Source of the DNA: Blastocladiella emersonii ATCC 22665
Lineage: Eukaryota > Blastocladiomycota > Blastocladiomycetes > Blastocladiales > Blastocladiaceae
Length of the DNA: 64,000 nt
NCBI GenBank assembly: GCA_025594325.1
Contig: JANHCV010000001.1
Location: forward strand, 372,001-436,000
Reading direction: 5' to 3'
Below the pieces are notes generated by a model. It was not told the DNA's origin. It saw nothing but the letters and a program-made list of their open reading frames with translations, and made no database searches. A program made the translations under genes and the position numbers. Below, in pieces: positions 22,334 through 32,292 of the stretch. Every line of letters starts with the position of its first letter. Position 1 is the stretch's first letter.

Positions 22334-22552
22334 GGTGTGTGTTGATACGTTGGTGGTGAAGAGAGGGGAGAGGGAGGGAGCGGGCGACGCGTCGACGTTT
22401 TATACCCGCGCGAGCGCGCACCGTGCCGTGTTGACGCCCGGCTCCCCGTCGCGCCGTGTTGATGCCAGGCACTCGTCTGCGTCACTCGCACTTGTTGACG
22501 GGCGGGCAGGGACTTGTTGTTGACGACCGGCGGACGGGCTGGTGGTTGTTGA
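22316..22552. promoter_or_regulatory. Seven TGTTGA repeats in and upstream of the P450 promoter
   Basis: TGTTGA occurs at 22316, 22340, 22429, 22457, 22493, 22518 and 22547, all in the same orientation (TCAACA on the gene's strand), often followed by (C/T)G and a G-rich run. Five lie upstream of the TATA box. The first overlaps the coding start. Clustering suggests a transcription-factor site array; the factor is unknown. Confidence 0.5.
22398..22404 (-). promoter_or_regulatory. TATA box of the P450 gene
   Basis: TATAAAA on the minus strand, 65 nt upstream of the P450 ATG. Confidence 0.7.
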
Positions 22553-23259
22553 TGGGCGGGCGGACCCGGGACCAGGCGACGCGTCGACGCAGCACGGCGA
22601 ATCGCGTGCACGAGGCTGCGGGTTCTTCCGGCAGGCGTGGCACCTGATTTGCTGCAGCGCGGCCCCTGCCTCTCCTGCCGATCCTCTTGTCCCTGAGACC
22701 TGCAACACATGCAGCGAATGGAAGACTGCATGCATCGCTCTTGGCTTCGAGGCGCTCGCCAGCTGAGGAGCACGCGGCGCACGCGCGCTGACGGCGAGCC
22801 GCGGCAGTCGTGGACCCTGTCGCCGCTCTCAATCGCTCTCTCGAGTCGTCCCTGCGACGTGGTAGCGCTATGCAGCTAAACCGCCTCGCAGAAACCCGCA
22901 TCCTCGTCTTGTCGGCTGGACCGGCAGCTTGCGATGCGGGACCTCGCTGGTGCGTGGTTTTGGCGACAAAAATCGCCCATATCCAAAGCTACATGGTCTT
23001 AGTTGCCGCGAAGACCGCCGTGAACCTTGCTCCATTCGCGCAGACTCACCGTGCGACTTCCGTGGGCGAGTTCTTGCCTCCGCGGACCTGCTCGCTTGCT
23101 GATTGTCCGCGGTCCGGTGGTTTCAGCGAGGCACGCGGTCACTCGCGAACGGCCCGAGGACTTGGCTAAGGATGATGTTGAGGGCCTCTCGTCCGCGTTC
23201 TTGTCATGTGCCTGCTATCGGCACGCGTTGACCCGACTCGCGCCCGCGCAACGCTTCCG
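22553..23259. other. Intergenic, no gene seen
   Basis: Mixed sequence between the P450 promoter and the helicase-tail relic; no convincing reading frame. Confidence 0.5.
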
Positions 23260-23487
23260 TTTCAGTCCATCACACGAGATCCGGTCGGTTTCGGCCATGT
23301 CGATCTCTCTCAACGACGAGGGCAGGAACTCGTACGCTGTGCCGCCGCTCTCCGGTCAGATTCGTGGAACCTCCCTCATACGGTATTGTTTGCGCACCCG
23401 CTGCTCGCGAAGACGGTGGTCGATCCGGTCGTCATGGCGGAGCGTACGATGTGGCCATTGAGACCCGTCGTTGCTGGTTTCAATTGA
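23260..23487 (+). pseudogene. Tail fragment of the pseudo-SNF2 family
   Basis: The plus strand reads SISLNDEGRNSYAVPPLSGQ in one frame and then LPHTVLFAHPLLAKTVVDPV in another. This is the signature of the family's C-lobe (compare IVLSLNGNDGSAYAAAAPPF and ENVIFAHPLVAESD at 35.4-35.5 kb). The frame change and the lack of anything upstream mark it as a decayed remnant of an extra copy. Confidence 0.7.
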
Positions 23488-24090
23488 GGGCTATGTGGAT
23501 CGTGGCCAAACGCACGTCGAGGATGGTCCGATGTAGCCTCCCGCGTGACGCGGCGTCGCGGGACACTTCAGATGCGAGACGCGTTCGTGGGACCCGCGTC
23601 GAGCCCTCACGCTTTGCTCACAACTTACGGCTGTGGGCGATGCGAAAGTCGAGTACTTTGTGAACCAGGGGGGACTTAGCCCCCCTGTTGTGAACGACAA
23701 ATCGTCGCGGGCTGAAGGTGGGATGCAAGGTGCACGTGAGTGGCGCAACGCGTCTTCGCGACAGGCGGGAGGGTAAAAGGGAGCGCGGGCGCGGGCTCCA
23801 GTCACATTCCACTATAACAGGTCAAGAGTCCGCAAAAAACGCGGTAGACGAGAGTGAACGAAGAGTGAACGAAGAGTAAAAAACGAGTCGAACGGGTACG
23901 AGCGGGGAAAGCGAGTCGGGTGAGAGCGAGGACAAGGTGATCGATCGATGCGGATGAGCGGGAGGGAGAACAGCAATTCAAGGAGAGTAGGAAAGGGAGA
24001 CGAGGGTTGGGGAACCTAGCGGCACAGTCCTTGGTCAGCGTGCCCAGCATCGGCGTGACGTTGATGTCGTTGTTCTTGTGCCCGAGCTGA
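23488..24090. other. Intergenic with short direct repeats
   Basis: Contains a GTGGCGCAACGCGTC motif at 23744-23758, a G-run hairpin and a GAAGAGTGAAC direct repeat near 23855-23875. No gene supported. Confidence 0.5.
23666..23687. repeat. Perfect 8-bp hairpin with G6/C6 stem
   Basis: CAGGGGGG at 23666-23673 pairs with CCCCCCTG at 23680-23687 across a 6-nt loop. It lies 180 bp after the helicase-tail relic. There is no U-tract, so it is not an obvious terminator; function unknown. Confidence 0.7.
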
Positions 24091-24165
24091 TGATGTGCCG
24101 CAATTTCCGAGGAGTGGGACGCCAAGGACGACGACGACGCGTGCTGCATCCGCGACCGCCCGTCG

Positions 24166-24489
24166 ATGCGCCTCTTCGTCGTGATCGGCGCGACCGTCCC
24201 GCGGTTCCTCTTCAGCCGTCTCGGGATCAAAGAGCCCGTGACGCCCGACGAGCTGATGCTGCTGGGCGAGGAATGGGCGCAGTGGAACAAGGCCGTCAAC
24301 AACGCGATGCTCAGCCCGCAGGGCCGCGCCGCCTTCATGACCATGGTCCTCCAGTACCTGGCCGACATGGACGACGTGGACGAAATGGGCAACCCGCGCA
24401 ACGGCAAGCGCGAGTACATGAAGGTGGTCAAGCGCGTGGCCGAGGTCGCGCTGACCATCCTGGAAGGTTCAGTGTCGCCGTTCATGTAA
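24166..24489 (+). CDS. Hypothetical protein, probably a 3' exon or 5'-truncated gene
   Basis: An open frame with good coding character runs from just after tandem stops near 24088-24093 to the stop at 24489. The first ATG is at 24166 (107 codons), but protein-like sequence (EEWDAKDDDDACCIRDRPS) begins before it. A splice acceptor could lie near 24111, which would make this the last exon of a gene whose upstream part I could not find. Helical, with Leu/Glu/Trp-rich segments such as LMLLGEEWAQWNKAVNNAML; no domain recognised. It converges with the pseudo-SNF2 gene ending at 24762. Confidence 0.4.
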   Translation: MRLFVVIGATVPRFLFSRLGIKEPVTPDELMLLGEEWAQWNKAVNNAMLSPQGRAAFMTMVLQYLADMDDVDEMGNPRNGKREYMKVVKRVAEVALTILEGSVSPFM

Positions 24490-24515
24490 CCATTCATTAG
24501 CATTAGCTTATCTAT

Positions 24516-24552
24516 CCCTCCCTCCCTCCCTCCCTCCCTCCCTCCCTCCCTC
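24516..24552 (+). repeat. CCCT tetranucleotide microsatellite
   Basis: About nine uninterrupted CCCT units in the short gap between two converging genes. Confidence 0.9.
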
Positions 24553-24761
24553 AACAATACACTTGACACACCACCCGTTCGTTGCGCACTACTCACTTTG
24601 ACCGCCGTTCCGTGACTCAACGAGCCCTTGCGTTGTCAGCCGCTACGCGCTTCGCTCGGCCAGCTCAGCTCTTGTACTTGGACGTGTGTCAGTGTCGCGC
24701 GCAAAGGGAGGTCAATCATCAAAGTGTATTCATCTTCATCGTCGTGACGAGCGACCGATTC

Positions 24762-27700
24762 CTACCACAGGGCGCGCGTCCGGCGCTCGGTCAGCGCGAC
24801 CTCGACCGTGACCGAGGCGACGAAGCGCGCGACGATGACGCGGGCTCGGCGGTCTTCGTCGGCACCAGCACCACCGGTAGCCTGCTCGGGGTGGCTCACC
24901 GCGGCGGCGGGTGCCGGAGCGGGAGCGGGGGTCGTGGCGGAGGTCGTGGCGGGGGTCGGGGCGGCGACAGCAGCGAGCACGCGCATCTCGAGGTCGTGCG
25001 CGGCCGTCTCGGTCGTGGCCAGCAGCGGGTGGGCGAACACGACGTGGCTCACGGCGAGGGCGGCGCAGCGGTAGAGGTAGGTCTCGGGGTTGAGGCAGAT
25101 GACCGACGCTGCCGTCGCCGTATCGAGCCGCTCGAACGCGCGGCAGGCGGCCTCGGACGCGGCGGCGGCCGCCGGGTGGCCCGCCGCGGTCCCGTCGATG
25201 GCACGGATCCCGCGCTCGGCGAGGGCCGCGACGAGCAGCGCGGCAAAGTCCGGGAACTGGGTCCACACGACGGTGCGCGGGCCTCGGCGATGGTCCGCCA
25301 CCGAGAGACGGCGACGCTTGCCCGCGACTGCCGTAGTTGTTGCTGTCGCTGGATCGGGTGCAGGGTCGCGCAGCGGTTGCTGTTGCTCGTACAGCCGCTG
25401 CTGCTGGACAATGTACTCGAGGATCGCCGCGAGCTTGGTGCCGTACTGCGAGGCCGAGAAGGTGGGCGGAGGTGGCGGTAGCGGCGGAAATCCGAGCGAG
25501 GTGGAAAGTGCTGCTGGAAAGGTCTCGCCGATGGACGCGAGGTGAGCCGAGAACGTCTCGCTGCTGCTCGTGGCGGCTGCAGCCGGGTGAGACGGTGCGG
25601 TGCTGGTGACGGTGACGGACGCGGAGGGGGGTATCGAAACCGGGAGGTCGTCGAGTGGAGCCGAAACGCAGTTCGCGCGGCTGACGAGGTCACGGTCCAT
25701 CGGCAGGCGACAAGCGGCGCACGCTCCGGCGACGGTGGCGGTAGCGACCCGAGTCGGGTCCGAGGAGGTACTGCGATCGCCGCCGCGACTGGCCCCGGGC
25801 CCGCTACTGCTAGCCGCGCCCGAGAAGAACACTGGGCACGAGCAACAAAAGACGTGGTTGCACGGCGTGATGGAAAACGCGTCCTGCGAGAAATGGATCG
25901 CGCTCGCGCACGACGCGCACCGAAGCGAGGCCGAGGCCGCGGGAGCGGTAGCTGATGCAGCAATCAGCTGGTGGGGGTGCTGCTGCAACCCGCGCATGAG
26001 ACCGCGCAGTTGGCGGTACCGCGAGAGAAAAGGCACTGGACCAGCTGTCGTACCCGAGGAGGTGGAGGGGGACTGAGATGATGCCGCGGAAATCGTCGAA
26101 AAGCGATTCGGAAAAGGAACAGGCTGCGGCAGCGGACACGCGGCCTGGTCGTGCGCGAGAAGAAGCTTGGCCACCGTCGGCACCACGGCGACGACCACTG
26201 ACGTTACGAACGGATCGACAGCAGCAGAAGCGGAAGCGGAAGGCGCCGCCGCCTCACCGGGACCAGCGGCGGCCGCGGTCGTGGTCGTCGTCATGCGCGT
26301 GGCCCGCTGCATGAACCCGACCCAGTCGGCGTGCGGCAGGTCCGGGAGCGCGTCGCCGAGCGGGAGGTGCTGCAGGTGGGCACGCAGCGCGCGGGCCGGC
26401 ATGCAGTCGACCCAGTCCTTGAAGTCGAACCCGTCCGACAGCTGCTTCTGCTGCGGCGGCAGCACGACGGCGTACTTGAAGCTTCCAGCGAGACCGCAGA
26501 GCAGCTGGTACGAGGTCACCTTGGGCTGCAGCACGCCGATCCGCTCGGCAAGTGCGGGAGCGAGCCCGCGCTCGCCCGCGCGGCTGCGCTTCGACAGGAG
26601 GGCATTGTACTCGGCCACGCGGGCGCGCCACGCGTCGACCGCCACGGACCCTGTCCGCTCGTGCGAGTTGAGCAAGAACACGCGGTGGAACCAGACGCGC
26701 TCGAAGATGACCTCGCCCCGGGTCGGCCCGTACGCCGCGGAGCCCGCCGCATTGAGAGCCGCGACGCGTTCAGCAAGCAGCTCCGAGAACTCGTACTGCT
26801 CGAGCGACATGTCCGTGGACAAAGACGCGGGTTCGCCGGACCCGCCACGACTGCCGCGAAACGGGCCGGGTCCGTGGTACTCGGTCTCGCCGACCAGCGA
26901 AGCAATGTGGGCGCGGTAGTCGGGATGCATGATGACGGCCGGCGCAACGAGGACGAGGTCGGCGTCGCGGATCTGGTCCCACGTCGTCGCGCGGTACTTT
27001 TCGATGCTCCAGATGGCGACGATGCGAAGCGCCGACGGATCCGAGGAAGCAGGAGTTTCGCCCGTCGTCGCGGCCGAAGCAGCGGCTAACATGGCAGCAG
27101 CAGCAGCCGCCATGGTAATGGGACGAGGTCTTGCGAGCCTTCTCGCTGATACGGGCCGAGGCATCCTGCTCGCTGAACCAAGTCCGAACATGCGATGCAG
27201 CGATTTCGGCACGTCGGCCGAGTGAAGCACGAGCAGCGTGGCCCGCGATGAAATGTACAACGACGGCCGGGCTGCCGTGTCACCCAAGAAGGCGTCAGAA
27301 GCGGAAGCGGAGGCGACGGTGGCCGTGACCGAGTCGAGGCGGCCCGGACGCACGCGGGCCAGCTGCGCAATCGACAGGAAGAGGTCCTCGGACAGCGGCG
27401 AGAAGATGGCGCCTGCGCGTATTTCCTCGCCATCGACTGGCACGACTCGGGAGCTTGTCGGTGACGATACCCGTGGCTGAGAGTAAGAAGTAGACCACAC
27501 GTCGTGCTCGGCCCAGTCGCCAATTTCGAGGTTGAAGAGCACGCCGCGCGGGCCGATGCGCAAGTGCGGCTGTCTCACGAGAGTGGAGAGCTGCTGCGAG
27601 ACCGGGAGCACGTACGGATCGGCTTCAAGATGCACGAGCCAGGTGACGAGCATGGTGTTACCGCTGTTGCTGTTGAGCAGTGCGGGACCCGAAGGCAGCG

Positions 27701-28787
27701 GTTGCGGCGGCGCCGGAGACCAAGTCGGACACCAGAGCGTGAGCAGCGGAGGAGATAGGGAGGCGGAAGCAACCTTGGAGAGCATGGACGGCGACGGGAT
27801 CGGGCGGTGCGACCGCAGCAGCCGGCGCACGGCGCGAGCGGCTCCCGGGACGCCGGCGCGCAGGCTGTGGTTGACGGCATCCGCGTCGAGGTAGAAATCG
27901 AGCGTGTAGTGGTACCAGCGGCGCCGCTTCCACTTTTTGGTCGGCTTCACCACCGTCTCAGCGGCCGCCAGCGCCGTTGCCGCCGCGGGGGTCTCGCGGA
28001 TCGCGACCATGAAGAAGGGCGCGGCGGCGGGATCCCTGCTGAACCGCACGTAGCTCGCGCGCGGCTCGGGGTCCGAGTCCAGGGCGGCCGCAGTCTGGTT
28101 TTGGAACTCGATGCCGGGAACTCCAAGGCCGAGACGGCCGTGCAGCGGGAGCCGGCGCTGCTGCAGGGCGTGGTACGTGGCGAGGTGGTAGTACTCTGGT
28201 GGCGGTGGCGGTGTTGCGGGATCGACTAGACGCGGGCCGATTTTGCCGGGCGGGGCGGGGCGGGGTGGGGTGGGGCGTTACAGCAGGAGAAGGTCGGTCA
28301 GTCTGACGCTACTAGAGATGGAAGGGGCGTGTCGTGACGTACCGGCAGAAGCGGCAAAAGGAGAGACGGGCGAGGGTGGGCCGGGATTGGCTTGGGCGGA
28401 GGAAGCAATGCGAGTGTGCTGCGAAGAGTCGTGTAACAACAGGGAAGCCACGACGCCGTCCTCGTCGGCGAGGTTCCGGATCGGCGCGCACTCGTTGAGA
28501 AGCTTGCGGGCCTCGGCGCCGTCCTTGCAGCGCTGCTCGAGCAGCGACGCGGGCGTGTGCGGGAACGGGCACCACCACCCGCGCGCCACGCGCTCGGCGA
28601 GGACGCGGCGGTCAAAGTTGGCTGCGTCGAGCGGCGGCGGCGGCGGCGTGTTGGGATCGACATCGAGAAGCTGTTGTTGGGTGGCAGCAGTAGTAGGGAC
28701 CTGGTCAATCGCAAGCAGCAGCGGCGGCGATGGGTCGCCGCAAAGCCGCCCAGCGCCGTCGGGTCCATGGAGTCCATCCGTTGCATC
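24762..28787 (-). CDS. RING-containing, ATPase-degenerate Rad5/SHPRH-like SNF2 protein
   Basis: Model: exon 1 open from about 28790 to 28343, a 117-nt intron (GTACGT to GTCTAG) and exon 2 28225-24762, about 1,300 residues. Order matches RING-type SNF2 proteins. A conserved N-terminal LAERVARGWW segment comes first. Next is a pre-helicase part (LLNSNSGNTMLVTWLVHLEA). Where Walker A (GxGKT) is expected there is IRAGAIFSPLSEDLFLSIAQ at about 27.4 kb. Then come ATLLVLHSADVPKSL and RDADLVLVAPAVI. At the DEAH position stands RVFLLNSHERTG at about 26.66-26.69 kb. A C3HC4 RING follows at about 25.69-25.92 kb (CASCAS, CNHVFCCSC, CAACRLP), then a C-lobe (TVVWTQFPDFAALLVAAL, VSHVVFAHPLLA). ATP hydrolysis looks impossible, while the RING could still act as a ubiquitin ligase. 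The reading frame at the 5' end has no ATG, so an upstream exon is missing from the model. Confidence 0.7.
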
Positions 28788-29609
28788 TAGCTAGAGTCGG
28801 TGTGCAATGCGAGGGGGGATGATGTATCAGCAGGGGCGAGAAGAGCGGCGCGGGACCCCGAAAGGGAAACGGGCGCCGCCACAGGCCAAACTGAGACGCG
28901 CGCCCGGCCACGTGCGCGTGTCGAACGCGCGGGTTTGCGCGCAAAACGCGAAAACGCGTCAGCCCAAAAACGAAAACGAAATTCAAATTCGTATTTGAAT
29001 TCCGTTCCTGTGTGCTTGGTTTCCGGCTTCCGGCTTCTGTTCTGTTGTCGGTCCCCCCCCTCCCTCCCATCCCCGCCTCGGCCCAATTCCGAATTGTGTG
29101 CGCTAGAGGCCATGCTCCCCTTCCCTCGCAGGGTTTTACATCCGTCTGAGTTGTTCCGGTCGCGGGTTGGGTTTCGATCCGGGGACTCAAAGGGGGGAAG
29201 ATGCATGGCATGCCCGCACACGCCTAGCGTCAGCGGAGGCCAATCCACTAACGCCCGACCTTGCTTCGCTGAGGGAGGTTGCCCATGTCCCGTATGCGTA
29301 ACAGACGGCGCGCCGGGACGCGTCCCATCGGAATCGAGGACCTTTCGGGTTCTCCCCGCGCCCCGCGCGAGTACTCGCTCCGCCGTCATTTCGACCAAAC
29401 TGTCCCCCGTCTATATCTCGCATCTCAGTCAATTAGCAAAGTCCCACATATTATTCAGTGCGAGCAACGGCTACAGCGCGTCTACTGCTCCCGCATTCGT
29501 CGTTCAGATCCAGAGTGAGAGCACCATGGCCGGCCGACACTAGCCTGCCTGATCCCTTGAAAGTCCGTCTTGGCAGTGTCGCGCAACGGCGGGTCGCGCA
29601 ATCAATCCG
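28788..29609. other. Intergenic upstream of the RING pseudo-SNF2 gene
   Basis: No credible gene. Includes the AT-rich palindrome at 28980-29001 and a T-arm-like word near 29169 that was rejected as a tRNA. The missing first exon of the 24.8-28.8 kb gene should lie here. Confidence 0.45.
28980..29001. repeat. AT-rich palindrome
   Basis: AATTCAAAT and ATTTGAATT form a perfect 9-bp inverted repeat around a 4-nt loop, standing out in GC-rich DNA about 190 bp upstream of the pseudo-SNF2 gene. It could be a dyad binding site or a chance AT island. Confidence 0.6.
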
Positions 29610-30115
29610 ATGGCTGCGTCGTCGTACGTCTCGACCCGACTCGACCCGCGCGCTGAATCCGCGTCAGAGAAGCGGGACAAGCTTGCGGCTCATGAGCTCG
29701 TGAAATCGTGAGTGCCCGTCCGACGGAAACGCAAAGTGTATTCGTCAGGACCTTGCGCTCGTCACGATCGAGAAACGTCAGCTCGCCATCCGCAGCTAGT
29801 CGGCGGACGTTTCAAGGCCTCGAGGCCGGCGGATCGTCGCAAATAGCACGGTCCAACGTCGGGATCATGCTGACGCCGCCGGCGATCACGTCGATGGTTG
29901 TAGCGCGCGCGAGTACTCCGGGCCCCGACTGGGATTGAGCACAGCGAGATTGGCGAACCGTCAAGGTGTCCTGCGCCATGAGCTGGGGTCGCTGCAGCAA
30001 GCTCGGGGTGCAAGTCCTGGTTAAATCATACGTCAACGCTTTCAGTAATGCTGTCGCCACGTTCTGCGACCACGAGTACGTGATGCCGAGCCAACGCGCC
30101 GAGAAACCCGCGTGA
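29610..30115 (+). other. Short exon-like segments, not assembled into a gene
   Basis: A 33-codon frame from ATG 29610 (with KLAAHELVK near its end) is followed by a GTGAGT donor-like site, a protein-like stretch near 29752-29797, and a 45-codon ATG frame at 29978-30115. I could not join them with consistent phase. They may be remnants of a decayed gene, or noise. Confidence 0.2.
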
Positions 30116-30440
30116 AAAGTGCAAGTATACGAATGAAAGGTCGTTGCGCCGCTGCTTGTATGCGGGCCGGTCCGCGATCAACGCACCGTGAAGCCGACGC
30201 GACCGACGCATCGTTCATCCGAACCGTGCCGCAGCGCCAGCCTGGTGCCGTTTCAGGACGTGCTTTCGCGAGGTGCGCGTCAGTCGACTCGCCGCTGTCG
30301 CCGCCACACGAGCGCTTCTCCTCCCGCGCCTCGGAAGCCCGCATGAAGCAAGTCCATGTAACGCACCCGTACCACGGTGTCACTTCCTCCAATTTTCTGT
30401 GTCATCGTCGCCCCGCCGTTTCCTCGCTTCGCCCGCCAAA

Positions 30441-31662
30441 ATGGCGACTTGGGCTCACATCGACCTTGAGCCACTCGTGCGCATGGCCATTGTGGCTCCC
30501 GTGCAGTGCCCCGCTCTCGGGACTCACCTGTACACGGTCGCGCCGAACGGCACGCGGACCGAGCCCAAGCTTGTCAAATTCTCTGGCCTTCTCGCAGCGC
30601 TCGCGTTGGCCATTCTCTACCCCGTTGACCAGGCCGATGGGCTGTGGCACTTTGGCCTGCTGTCCTCGCTAAAGCTTCCCTTGGTCGCCGACACGCGAGT
30701 GACCGATCCTACGCAGGGCCGCGCCGCGCCGCGCCGCTGCGCTGAGCGACACCTTCACTGCGCGTCCCGAGACGCTCGAGCTGGTCGTCAACCGACTCGG
30801 CTTCGCCGCCGCCCTCTTTACCAACCGCAACTTTGACGCGCTGATCCCGCTGCTCATGGGCTGCGGCTCCGTTCCGATCATCTCCAACGGTACGCTCGCT
30901 TGTCGAATTCATCCATCGCCTACCCGCTTGGGACATTGCGCATTCGCTGCCCTCTCTTCATCGCGTGGGACTTGTACTGACCCTCGTACCCCGGCTTCTC
31001 TAGGCATCGAGCGATTCTCTGTGACCGATGCTCTCGAGGTCTTTTCCGAGCTCGACAAGCGTTACCTCACCTGGGCCATCCCCAAGCTTACCAACGGCGA
31101 CCTCACGCTTCGCTCGCTTCCTCGCCCGCTTCTCACCTTCACGACCGACAAGGACCCGCGAAACGGTGTTCCTGTTGAACAGGTCGGCGGCAGCAAGTTC
31201 AAATTTGGCGTGCTGCTCTTCCACCGCCAGTCGGGCAAGACCGTCGTCCAGTTTGTCCACGACATGCTGCAGGAGTCGGGTGCCCTCGCGAACTTGTGGA
31301 CCAACGCTCATGCCTCGACGTGCCGCACCTCATTGTCGCCGAGATCGACGACGACGGCAACGACATGGGGCTTTTGGGCGACGGTGCGTTTGGCCCTGTC
31401 GAGTCGCCCCCGTCGTACACCAAGCTCGATCTTCTGGCGCCGTTTCCTGGCGATGACGAAAGTTTCACTCGGTACGGATGAGCTTCCTGCGAGTGTGCAC
31501 CAGAAACCTATCTAACAACGGACGCGCCTTAGATACATTAATCTGGCCGGTGTCGTGTACGAGTTTTCGTGTGATCCAGGGGACCTTACTCGGCCTTGGA
31601 CTTTTGGTGGGCTAAGCTTGATTGACCGGCGGACAGGCTCGCCCGTCACCGCATTCCACGAG
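30441..31662 (+). pseudogene. Spliced gene of unknown family with two frameshifts
   Basis: Starts MATWAHIDLEPLVRM. Intron 30890-31003 (GTACGC to CTCTAG, 114 nt) and intron 31472-31532 (GTACGG to CTTAG, 61 nt, with CTAAC) join protein-like exons in correct phase (PIISNG-IERFSV; SFTR-YINLAG). The frame shifts within a GCCGC run at about 30715-30745 and again at about 31300 (LWTNA to LDVPHLIV). The final part (YTKLDLLAPFP, YINLAGVVYEFSC) vaguely recalls the end of a ubiquitin-specific protease fold, but no Cys/His box is visible, so I do not assign it. It ends where a pseudo-SNF2 tail begins. Either a recent pseudogene or an assembly with two indels. Confidence 0.5.
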
Positions 31663-31896
31663 AACAAGTTGGATTTTGGTCGCTGTGCTCTCGCTCAGCG
31701 GCGAGGGCGGCACAGCGGACGAGTCGCTGCGATTCCCCGGTCAGCTCCGCGGGATCTCGCATATCAACTTTGCGCGCCCGCTGCTCGGCGAGACGAAAGC
31801 TGAGTCGATCGCCATGGTGAAGCATGCGGTTTTGGGTCTCACGACCCGTCGCCGAATTCGATTGCGCCAATGTGGCTCGCAGCCAGGAGGGTGATT
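31663..31896 (+). pseudogene. Second tail fragment of the pseudo-SNF2 family
   Basis: Reads ILVAVLSLSGEGGTADESLR then ISHINFARPLLGETKAESIA and MVKHAVLGL, the C-lobe signature of the neighbouring copies (compare LAMVKRALDCVSG at 35.54-35.58 kb). It stands directly against the end of the preceding spliced pseudogene and has no upstream part, so it is a truncated copy. Confidence 0.7.
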
Positions 31897-32292
31897 TAGG
31901 AGGGTCTGATCCAGATGCGACGACGCCATGATCAAGGGATCGCGGCCGAGGGATACCACCGATTTCGCAGTTCAAGTAAGTACACTATCATGTCTGGCAG
32001 TAGTCGAGCCGTTCTTGGTGTCCGTAGCATATTGCAACATGTACAAAGGAGGGCGGCGGAAAAGGAGGAAGAGGCGGAGCATTGGCTCAAAAAGGAAAAA
32101 GATCTCTTCTCCCATCATTTGTTTTGCTTGTCCGTTCGCGCGAAGACCGCGCCGTACATGAGCACGTGGAGCACGCTGCGTCTCCGCTGTGGCCAGGGGT
32201 GCTGCTGTGGCGTCGTCGAAGTCGCTGGTCGGTGCACCTCTCGGGCGGCCCGTCCTCCTCCGTCCCTCCACCCCACGGCCTTCACGACCACC
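31897..32292. other. Upstream region of the first tandem pseudo-SNF2 copy
   Basis: About 400 bp without a supported gene. It presumably holds the promoter of the gene at 32293. Unlike copies 2 and 3 it lacks the paired micro-ORFs. Confidence 0.45.

Noticed and set aside
28237-28276. GC-box/G-quadruplex array (GGGGCGGGGC repeats)
   Set aside because: It lies in the intron of the minus-strand pseudo-SNF2 gene, where the sense strand is simply the pyrimidine tract near the acceptor.
29160-29265. GGGTTTCGATCC near 29169, tRNA B-box-like on either strand
   Set aside because: Stems beyond two base pairs do not form and there is no A-box with proper spacing.
30441-31662. Calling this gene a ubiquitin-specific protease
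   Set aside because: Only a vague likeness near the end; no Cys box or His box could be seen.
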